A stretch of DNA of 6,479 nt, from contig JABJPQ010000230.1 in the NCBI GenBank assembly GCA_018663815.1, forward strand, positions 1 to 6,479. The letters run 5' to 3'. The position numbers and the translations under genes were made by a program. This DNA is from Halobacteriovoraceae bacterium. GTDB lineage: Bacteria; Bdellovibrionota; Bacteriovoracia; Bacteriovoracales; Bacteriovoracaceae. Positions 1 through 5,555 of this stretch are shown here, in pieces. Position 1 is the first letter of the stretch. The number at the start of each line of letters is the position of its first letter. The notes below the pieces were generated by a model, which did not search any database, had not been told where the DNA came from, and worked only from the letters and a program-made list of their open reading frames with translations.

Positions 1-30
1 CGTGGTCGTTTAGAGTTAAATAAAGTATAA
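1..30 (+). CDS. Possible C-terminal end of an unidentified upstream gene
   Basis: The first reading frame encodes nine residues, RGRLELNKV, and then stops at TAA (28-30). An interrupted inverted repeat resembling a terminator begins 13 bases later, which fits the end of a plus-strand gene. The other two plus frames also stop early (11-13 and 21-23), so the frame choice rests only on spacing and on a plausible basic tail. No family can be named from nine residues. Confidence 0.25.
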   Translation, partial: RGRLELNKV

Positions 31-42
31 AAAAATTATTAA

Positions 43-77
43 ATCACAAGCAGGACTTTTCGAAAAAGTCCCGTGAT
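43..77 (+). terminator. Interrupted inverted repeat, possible terminator
   Basis: A perfect 8-bp stem, GGACTTTT (53-60) with AAAAGTCC (64-71), closes a CGA loop. An outer 5-bp stem, ATCAC (43-47) with GTGAT (73-77), flanks it across an asymmetric internal loop (5 and 1 bases). The plus strand then reads CCTATTTTCT, a weak T-tract. The minus side is also T-rich (a run of seven T opposite 29-35), so either direction is possible. It lies between a possible gene end at 30 and a beta-helix gene lacking its 5' end. It could instead mark the edge of a rearrangement. Confidence 0.45.
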
Positions 78-113
78 CCTATTTTCTCAAATTACAGCCA
101 CTTGAAATATTGA

Positions 114-1355
114 TTAATTATTGATCGGCCGGGAATTGCTGTTTATTTTGTAAAAGATTCTGCGAGTGATGATAGTAATGATGGTTTAAACCCACTCACA
201 CCTAAAAAAACCATCAACGCAGCTATTACTATTGCGACAGCTCCTGCCACAATTCTTGTTTCAACAGGTACTTACAACGTTAACTCTGACACGACTGGAG
301 TACAAACCCATATTGAACCTACAGAAGGGGTATCAATTAGTGGAGGGTATAACGACAGCTTTACTATTAAAGATAGCCTGAACTATGAAACGATTATTAC
401 TGATGTTAGCTCTGAATATCAAACAGGCGGTGTTACTTCCGCTCACAATAGCGGTGCTCCCATAAGGGTACCTATTGGTGTCACCTCGGCAACAGTTTTG
501 GATAATTTATCTCTAAATGGGAGTAGTACAGCAGGGATTCGCTACAGTGCTGGGCTATATCTACTGGGAGCTGTTACCCTTTTAAATAGTAAAGTTTTCG
601 GAGGAGCTGGTTTCTCTTCAAGCGTTGCCATTTATGCGAATACGAACTCAGTCTCAAAGATTAAGGGGAACTTGATTCTGGGAGGAGATAGTCCATCTTA
701 TGCGAATGGAGTAATCATCTACACAACTGACACTATTCTTGATTCAAATAAAATATCAGGTGATTTTGCTATTACTGTAGGTAACCACGCAACCCCCACT
801 GTTATTAACAACTTAATTTACAGTACGAACTCTGGTATTTATAATAATAATGGATCATCTATCATTAAAAATAATACGATAATCTCAGCTGATAGAGGTA
901 TTCTTAATCAAAATTTATCAACACCAACAATTGAAAATAATATTATTTCTGCCACAAGGTGTATTTTAGAAGCAAGTAATAACTCTGACCCCGTTTCAGT
1001 CAAAAATAATAACCTTGTTGGCTGCACTATATTCTACACTGATTTTGAAAACGGCTGTACAGGCAATGGCGACGGAGATAATGATGATTCAACTTGTACC
1101 TTAGTTGAAATGGAACTCCTTACTGATGTCTCTGTATCAGCTGCAAGTCAAAATATCTCACAGGATCCTCAACTAGTTGACCTCGCTGGCCCAGACTCAC
1201 TCATAAGTACAATAGAAGATAATGACTGGCACCTGCAAATAACATCACCAACCGCTGTTACAACAGGAGCGCTAACACAACAAAGCTATTTGTATGACTT
1301 AGATAATATTACACGGACTGGTACCTGGAGTATTGGTGCTTATGAATATGATTAA
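114..1355 (+). pseudogene. Right-handed beta-helix protein with choice-of-anchor Q-like C-terminus, 5'-truncated
   Basis: The frame is open for 413 codons from the base after a TGA (111-113) to TAA at 1353-1355. Near 141-260 it encodes AVYFVKDSASDDSNDGLNP, KTINAAI and ILVSTGTYNV. This is the usual opening of secreted parallel beta-helix proteins (a YYV...GsDsNdGl.P..P..TI..Ai block, then an 'i.v..GtY' strand). Asn-rich helix rungs follow, such as IIKNNTIIS and IENNIIS (about 790-1020), then an Asp-rich loop, GNGDGDNDDS. The end, NDWHLQITSP...SIGAYEYD, resembles the choice-of-anchor Q C-terminus. No in-frame ATG, GTG or TTG lies before TTG 498, which would delete the conserved N-terminal block. 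No signal peptide is visible upstream in any frame. I read it as a surface or secreted protein that has lost its 5' end. A rare ATT start (117 or 120) or an assembly indel are the alternatives. Its ligand is unknown. Confidence 0.65.
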
Positions 1356-1356
1356 A

Positions 1357-3156
1357 CTATTTTTTTGAAATTAGCTTAACACCCAACTCATCCAACTGAG
1401 CAGTGTCCGGCAAACTAGGAGCACTACACATTAAATCTGTAGCCGCATTTGTCTTTGGAAAAGCGATTACATCTCTTATATTATCAGTTTGGGCCATAAG
1501 CATAACAGTTCTATCAAACCCAAATGCAATACCTGCATGAGGAGGAGTTCCATATTTCAGGGCTTCAATAAAAAATCCAAACTTAAGCTGAACTTCTTCC
1601 TCTCCCATTCCCAAAACTTTAAACATTTGTTCTTGTACATTAGATTGATAAATTCGAAGAGAACCACCACCCATTTCATAACCATTACAAACAATATCGT
1701 AAGCTTCAGCCGTTAAGTTTTTAAGTTTCTCAACATCTCCTGACATAAAGTCTTCTAGACGATCAATTTTTGGCATCGTAAAAGGATGGTGACAAGCATA
1801 AAAACGCCCGTCTTCATCGTCATATTCTAAAAGAGGAAAGTCATTTACCCATAGAAATTTATAATCTCCTGGCTTCACTTGACCTAGAGAATGTCCAAAG
1901 TGTCTTCTTAAAGCATCTGCACTGGTATGAACAACTGATGCTTTAGCATCGGCACAGAAAAAAAATGTTCCATTTTCATTTGCGCCAGTTATCGTTTTTA
2001 ATTCTTTCAGTGTTTCCGGTTTAATGAATTTAGAGATACCACCACTGACGTCTTCACCTTTTAATTTAAACCAGGCTACGCCCTTTCCACCCAAAGGTTT
2101 TACCACTTCCACTAAAGCATCAACTTCTTTACGAGAAAACTCTTTAATAGAACTTGGTACAAACATAACCTTATTTAAGCCTGTTTCAATAATACTTTCA
2201 AAAACAGAAAAACCACTGCCTTTAAAAAGATTCGTAACAATTCCATGTTCAAAACCAAACCGCATATCAGGTTTATCCGTACCAAAACGTTTCATGGCTT
2301 CACTGTGCGCCATAGTTGAGATTTCAAAAGAATCATCTAGTTTAAAAAGCTTACGTACCATTTTGGTGGCTAAATTTTTAACATACTCTTGAGTCGCAAA
2401 GCTTATCTCAATATCTATCTGGGTAAACTCAGGCTGTCTATCTGATCTTAAATCTTCATCCCGAAAGCATTTACAAATTTGAAAATATTTATCTGTATTT
2501 CCAATCATCAAAAGTTGCTTTAAAGTTTGAGGAGATTGAGGAAGAGCATAAACTTTTCCAGGATGCACTCGAGAAGGCACAATATAATCTCTCGCTCCCT
2601 CAGGAGTTGTTTTATAAAGAATAGGCGTTTCGACCTCAGTAAATCCCTCTGCATACAAAGCTTGTCTGGAAATTTGCATCGCATTTGATCTAACTGAGAG
2701 CATGTTCTGAAGCTTTTCACCTCGAAGATCTAAGTAGCGATATTTTAATTTTAAATCTTCAGTTGCAGATACCTTTCCATGGGGAAGAAAAGGAACTTCC
2801 TCCGCGTGAGACAACTCGGTTAGCTCAGAGACACTTATTTCAACCTCACCAGTTTGCATCTTTTTATTTATGGCCGAAGCAGGTCTTGCACGAACTACTC
2901 CTTTAGCCATAATTACGGACTCAAGCGATAACCCTTTAAGTGTTGCAAAATCACCCGTAAATTCATCAAAAGCTAATTGAGTTAGCCCGTGTTTATCTCT
3001 AATATCAATAAAGTGTAGTCCACCAAGATCGCGATACTTATTATTCCAACCACATAAAATAACTTCTGAGCCAATATCAGAGCTTCTCAACTGAGCACAG
3101 TCGTGAGTCTTCATTAAGCCTGCCAGATCTGATTTATTTGTATTGTGATTTATCAT
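1357..3156 (-). CDS. aspS: Aspartyl-tRNA synthetase, bacterial type
   Basis: A class II synthetase that charges tRNA-Asp with aspartate using ATP in the cytoplasm. It has 599 residues from ATG 3156, close to the usual bacterial length of about 590. In order: an OB-fold anticodon-binding domain (about 20-125, with RDLGGLHFIDIRD); a YRYLDLR hinge; motif 1 and TTPEGARDY; the QSPQ loop (207-210); motif 2 FRDEDLRSDRQPEFTQID (Arg232); the bacterial GAD insert (about 283-403); and motif 3 GIAFGFDR (Arg549), followed by NIRDVIAFPK. The ATG at 3156 is chosen because AAGGGA lies 7 bases upstream. The frame stays open to an ATG at 3222, but that extension has no homology. ATG 3114 (MKTHDC) aligns with the E. 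coli start from memory but has a poorer ribosome site. The gene is divergent from the DUF192 gene. Position 44 is Leu and 94 is Ser, discussed as a finding. Confidence 0.97.
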   Translation of the reverse strand: MINHNTNKSDLAGLMKTHDCAQLRSSDIGSEVILCGWNNKYRDLGGLHFIDIRDKHGLTQLAFDEFTGDFATLKGLSLESVIMAKGVVRARPASAINKKMQTGEVEISVSELTELSHAEEVPFLPHGKVSATEDLKLKYRYLDLRGEKLQNMLSVRSNAMQISRQALYAEGFTEVETPILYKTTPEGARDYIVPSRVHPGKVYALPQSPQTLKQLLMIGNTDKYFQICKCFRDEDLRSDRQPEFTQIDIEISFATQEYVKNLATKMVRKLFKLDDSFEISTMAHSEAMKRFGTDKPDMRFGFEHGIVTNLFKGSGFSVFESIIETGLNKVMFVPSSIKEFSRKEVDALVEVVKPLGGKGVAWFKLKGEDVSGGISKFIKPETLKELKTITGANENGTFFFCADAKASVVHTSADALRRHFGHSLGQVKPGDYKFLWVNDFPLLEYDDEDGRFYACHHPFTMPKIDRLEDFMSGDVEKLKNLTAEAYDIVCNGYEMGGGSLRIYQSNVQEQMFKVLGMGEEEVQLKFGFFIEALKYGTPPHAGIAFGFDRTVMLMAQTDNIRDVIAFPKTNAATDLMCSAPSLPDTAQLDELGVKLISKK

Positions 3157-3162
3157 TTTCAT

Positions 3163-3168
3163 TCCCTT
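3163..3168 (-). promoter_or_regulatory. Ribosome binding site deciding the aspS start
   Basis: The minus strand reads AAGGGA with 7 bases to ATG 3156 and no usable spacing to the in-frame ATG two codons earlier (3162). This supports the start at 3156. The same AGGGA-plus-7 arrangement precedes the FtsB-like gene. Confidence 0.7.
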
Positions 3169-3179
3169 TTGCCTGTAAT

Positions 3180-3183
3180 AGGA
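3180..3183 (+). promoter_or_regulatory. Ribosome binding site of the DUF192 gene
   Basis: AGGA lies 7 bases before ATG 3191. It sits in the 34-base gap between the two divergent start codons, only about 11 bases from the aspS site on the other strand. Confidence 0.6.
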
Positions 3184-3190
3184 TTTACGT

Positions 3191-3685
3191 ATGATCCTAC
3201 ACCAAAGGGGCTTAAAGCTCATTATTTTTCTTTATACTTTCGCCTTTTTCTGTGCATGTAATGCTCAAAATAATAGTGCAAAGCATTTGAAAGCCTACCC
3301 TCAGAGCTACTTGTACCTACCAAATGGTGAGAAATTCAAAGTCTATATTGCCCAATCTCCAGCGCAGCAAAAACAAGGCTTGAGCAAAATTCAATCTATC
3401 GATTTCTCAAACCAAGAAGGCATGTTGTTTCCAGAAGAATCAATGTTTGTAAGACAGTTTTGGATGCCCGAAACATTCTTTGATTTAGATTTATTTTTTA
3501 TGAACCAAGACTATTATATTTTAGGTGTACACCGAGGCCTAAAACACTATCCAAAAAAAGGTGATCGCTCACAAGTCCCACTTTCTAAAAAAGTCTTTAG
3601 CCAACATGTCGTTGAACTCAAAGCGGGTTCTTACTTTGCTAAAAAGCTAATGCCTGGAATGCAACTTAAATTGAAGAAGAAATAA
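3191..3685 (+). CDS. DUF192 family protein, putative lipoprotein
   Basis: A 164-residue protein. Residues 8-20 are a hydrophobic signal segment after an Arg and Lys. They run into FFCACNAQ, where Cys23 (after Ala22) or Cys21 could be the lipidated residue. The lipobox is imperfect, so simple cleavage near NA/Q is also possible. Residues 44-160 match DUF192: a GLSKI segment, GMLF (77-80), FWMPET (90-95), DLDLFFMNQDYYILGV, then HVVELKAGSYFAKKLMPGMQL. This is the family's usual order of GMLF, FWM..T, hydrophobic D.iF and a VlEl.aG C-terminus. DUF192 proteins are small beta-rich domains, often exported, with no established activity. The gene is divergent from aspS and its last 20 bases overlap the 3' end of the FtsB-like gene on the other strand. 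The family call is firm; function is unknown. Confidence 0.88.
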   Translation: MILHQRGLKLIIFLYTFAFFCACNAQNNSAKHLKAYPQSYLYLPNGEKFKVYIAQSPAQQKQGLSKIQSIDFSNQEGMLFPEESMFVRQFWMPETFFDLDLFFMNQDYYILGVHRGLKHYPKKGDRSQVPLSKKVFSQHVVELKAGSYFAKKLMPGMQLKLKKK

Positions 3686-4223
3686 CCGATTCTCGTGAGA
3701 ACAAGACAAGATACTCATCTTTAGCAATGACACCTAAGTGATCTCTGGCTAATTTTTTTTGGTAAGAACGAGATGTTTTTATTTTGTGAATTTCACCAAC
3801 TAGCTCAGCATTATTTTGGCGAAGCAATTGTAACTCATTTTCCTGAGCTTCCAAGGTTTGGTTCATGGAATAATAATCAATAACTCCACTCTCCATAAAG
3901 AACATTCGTAATACTAAAACGCCACAAACGGCCCACCCAAGTTTGGTCCAAGACCACTCAAAACCTCGAGATGCCCCTGCAGTTTTTCTTTTCTTTTTAA
4001 CAGGTTTGACGTAATTAACTTTTGGGCCAGTTGTTCTTTTTCTTGAGCGTTTTACTGGTTCATTAAACTCGATATCGGAGAAACTTTGTGGCATTGACCT
4101 TCGCCCAGCACGTCTTGTACTTGAACTACTCGATTGGCTTAAACCTGCATTAATCGGGCTTGCAAAGTTTAAGTCATCTTGCATACCATCCTGGTTTTCA
4201 TCATTATCAAAAACAAATTCCAA
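3666..4223 (-). CDS. FtsB/DivIC-type septum formation initiator with long basic N-terminus
   Basis: A 185-residue bitopic membrane protein. Residues about 92-111 form one transmembrane helix (GWAVCGVLVLRMFFM). Residues about 117-150 are a coiled coil (TLEAQENELQLLRQNNAELV). The end, YQKKLARDHLGVIAKDEYLVLF, is the conserved segment after the coiled coil in FtsB/DivIC. FtsB works with FtsL and FtsQ in the divisome, with its coiled coil in the periplasm. The roughly 90 residues before the helix are unusual: an acidic start (DNDENQDGMQDD), a Ser run, then basic clusters (RRAGRR, KRSRKR, KKKRK). E. coli FtsB has almost no cytoplasmic part. The start is TTG at 4223, supported by AGGGA 7 bases upstream and by the lack of an ATG until residue 14. 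A promoter candidate lies at 4267-4295. Confidence 0.85.
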   Translation of the reverse strand: MEFVFDNDENQDGMQDDLNFASPINAGLSQSSSSSTRRAGRRSMPQSFSDIEFNEPVKRSRKRTTGPKVNYVKPVKKKRKTAGASRGFEWSWTKLGWAVCGVLVLRMFFMESGVIDYYSMNQTLEAQENELQLLRQNNAELVGEIHKIKTSRSYQKKLARDHLGVIAKDEYLVLFSRESVISSSI

Positions 4224-4230
4224 CTCTACG

Positions 4231-4235
4231 TCCCT
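4231..4235 (-). promoter_or_regulatory. Ribosome binding site deciding the TTG start of the FtsB-like gene
   Basis: The minus strand reads AGGGA followed by 7 bases and TTG at 4223. The strong match and ideal spacing support the non-ATG start. Confidence 0.7.
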
Positions 4236-4266
4236 GTATTAAGTCGCTGATTTTATTGTACTTTCT

Positions 4267-4295
4267 ATAGTATTTTAATCCATTTACTATTTCAA
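4267..4295 (-). promoter_or_regulatory. Sigma70-type promoter candidate for the FtsB-like gene
   Basis: On the minus strand, TTGAAA (4295-4290, 5 of 6 to TTGACA) is followed by exactly 17 bases and TACTAT (4272-4267, 4 of 6 to TATAAT). A start near 4260 would leave a leader of about 37 bases carrying the AGGGA site. In DNA this AT-rich chance matches are possible, but the spacing and position fit. Confidence 0.5.
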
Positions 4296-4323
4296 CACAA
4301 CTTGTAAGAAAAAATGAAAAAAA

Positions 4324-4350
4324 TGCCTAGGCAAAAATAGTTGGTTTTTG
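4324..4350. repeat. Perfect 10-bp palindrome with adjoining inverted repeat
   Basis: TGCCTAGGCA (4324-4333) is self-complementary with no spacer, so it resembles a dimeric-protein operator more than a hairpin. Overlapping it, CAAAAA (4332-4337) and TTTTTG (4345-4350) form an inverted repeat with a 7-base loop. Both lie in the divergent spacer between the FtsB-like and protease genes, upstream of the candidate promoters of both. No regulator can be named. Confidence 0.35.
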
Positions 4351-4394
4351 TTTAGGAGCATTTTTGTCTATCTATCCGAAGAACTAAATCAACA

Positions 4395-4403
4395 TGCTAA
4401 AAT
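4395..4403 (+). promoter_or_regulatory. Extended -10 promoter candidate for the protease gene
   Basis: TGCTAAAAT matches the extended -10 pattern TGnTATAAT, with 5 of 6 bases in the hexamer. The hexamer ends 6 bases before ATG 4410, so transcription would begin at or next to the start codon. No good -35 box is seen, which extended -10 promoters can tolerate. No Shine-Dalgarno sequence precedes the ATG. Confidence 0.4.
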
Positions 4404-4409
4404 TAATTG

Positions 4410-5441
4410 ATGAAAATTTTTATTTTAATTAGCTTATTTAGTATGCACGCACTTGGTAACGATTGCTCCAATATACGCTTAGACGCTCCCCCTTACTTTG
4501 GAGATGAACTTTCTGCACAAAACCAAGGAAGCTCCGGGCTTTGCTTCGCTTTTACAGCTGCTTATCTTGTTGATTATATGAGAATGAAAAAGAGTAATAA
4601 AAAGGATAATTTCAGATCGTCCCCACTATTACTAGCACTAGACTACAAGACAAATGGATTTTACATTGGAAAAGGAAATCACGTAGATGGAGGCATAGCT
4701 TGCCCCACAATTTTAAGAACAAAGAAAATTTATTCAAATGTACTTGATCATAAACTCTATGATGATGTTAATTATTCTACTTTTCTCAATCAACTTCAAG
4801 AATTGTATGATGATCACTCTCTTCGTATTTCAAAAGGAGAAGCAAATGACTTTTTCTTTGAAGCTCCTCGCTTTGATGATCGTACATTAGTGTGTGGTAC
4901 AAAGCAGGTATTGAGTAATTTTCTAGGTGAAATTCCACTTCTCTTTGGGGATGTATTAATAGCTATTAATCAGCCAACCTTTCCCAGTTTTGTTGATGCA
5001 CTTTTTAAAAAATACAAAAAAGAGAATGTTTCACTTCGAAATACATTATCCTGTGAAGATTATGACTTTTCTCCATTTTTAAATAGCAAGAAATCGCTAC
5101 TACGAAAGATAAATCAATCACTTAATCAAAAAAAGCCAATTGGTATTGGATATTGCGGTAATCAATTGCTTAGAGAAGCAGAAAGCTGTGGTCCCCATGC
5201 ATCCCCGCTAATTGGAAGAAGATTTAAACAAGGTAAATGTGAATATCTTATACAAAACTCAGAAGGACCGGCATGTGATGTTCAAATAGATTATAAATAT
5301 TGTAAAAACCAAGGCAGATTCTACAAAGTAGGTGATCAATGCTATGAAAAATTATACGCCCACGAGTGCGAAGCAGGAAAAATTTGGGTTAACGAAAAAG
5401 AACTTTTGAAAAGTATTTATCGTGTAACGGTAGTGAAGTAA
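4410..5441 (+). CDS. Exported papain-like (C1 family) cysteine peptidase
   Basis: A 343-residue protein with a short signal peptide (MKIFILISLFSMHALG, likely cleavage ALG/ND). The catalytic pattern of papain-type peptidases is visible: oxyanion Gln39 and nucleophile Cys45 in NQGSSGLCFAF; a GG pair (94-95, VDGGIACP) like the substrate-binding GG loop; His263 in CGPHASPLIG; and Asn283 in LIQNSEG. The usual Trp after Cys is Phe, and the NSWG Trp is Glu. There are 12 cysteines; besides the nucleophile, most could form disulfides in an exported protein. Residues about 289-320 form a Cys-rich segment (four Cys) after the catalytic Asn, where simple papains run straight to the end. No pro-peptide is evident: the catalytic block starts about 20 residues after the signal. 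A TTG directly before the ATG is a less likely start. It probably hydrolyses proteins outside the cytoplasm; the substrate is unknown. Confidence 0.85.
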   Translation: MKIFILISLFSMHALGNDCSNIRLDAPPYFGDELSAQNQGSSGLCFAFTAAYLVDYMRMKKSNKKDNFRSSPLLLALDYKTNGFYIGKGNHVDGGIACPTILRTKKIYSNVLDHKLYDDVNYSTFLNQLQELYDDHSLRISKGEANDFFFEAPRFDDRTLVCGTKQVLSNFLGEIPLLFGDVLIAINQPTFPSFVDALFKKYKKENVSLRNTLSCEDYDFSPFLNSKKSLLRKINQSLNQKKPIGIGYCGNQLLREAESCGPHASPLIGRRFKQGKCEYLIQNSEGPACDVQIDYKYCKNQGRFYKVGDQCYEKLYAHECEAGKIWVNEKELLKSIYRVTVVK

Positions 5442-5474
5442 AAAAATGCCTCATCTTAGATATAAATTAAAAAA

Positions 5475-5510
5475 GATAAAATTTATCGGTAAATAAGTAA
5501 AAAGCTTATT
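5475..5510. repeat. Small AT-rich inverted repeats in the convergent spacer
   Basis: GATAAA-A-TTTATC (5475-5487) and AATAAG (5492-5497) with CTTATT (5505-5510) are short inverted repeats between the protease stop and the hairpin at 5520. On the minus strand they lie downstream of the helicase and supply a T-rich tract. They may simply reflect base composition. Confidence 0.3.
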
Positions 5511-5519
5511 AGAAGTAAT

Positions 5520-5546
5520 TACCGTAAAGTAAGAAACTTTACGGTA
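5520..5546. terminator. 11-bp-stem hairpin between convergent genes, likely bidirectional terminator
   Basis: TACCGTAAAGT (5520-5530) and ACTTTACGGTA (5536-5546) form a perfect 11-bp stem around an AAGAA loop. The hairpin starts 9 bases past the helicase stop codon on the minus strand and lies 78 bases past the protease stop on the plus strand. T-tracts are imperfect on both sides (AATTACTTCT on the minus strand). Position and stem quality still favour a terminator serving chiefly the helicase gene. Confidence 0.65.
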
Positions 5547-5555
5547 TTAAAAATA

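Noticed and set aside
498..1355. Beta-helix gene starting at TTG 498
   Set aside because: The frame is open to 114 and the conserved N-terminal block lies upstream of 498. A TTG start would begin mid-domain, without a signal peptide or a ribosome site.
1489..2720. Several small frames inside aspS on both strands
   Set aside because: aspS is continuous and matches its family along its full length; these are shadows without ribosome sites or recognisable domains.
3157..3222. 22-residue N-terminal extension of AspRS from ATG 3222
   Set aside because: It has no homology to AspRS, overlaps the DUF192 gene and has no better ribosome site, whereas AAGGGA sits 7 bases before ATG 3156.
3157..3240. 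Sigma70 promoters for aspS and the DUF192 gene
   Set aside because: Candidate boxes such as TTGGTG with TATTAC on the minus strand need a 19-base spacer, and the plus-strand options are weak. None is better than chance in AT-rich DNA.
4364..4387. Seven-codon frame (TTG start, MSIYPKN) after AGGAG at 4354-4358, a possible leader peptide of the protease
   Set aside because: The spacing is plausible, but the frame is tiny, starts at TTG and has no regulatory codon pattern or attenuator hairpin before the protease ATG.
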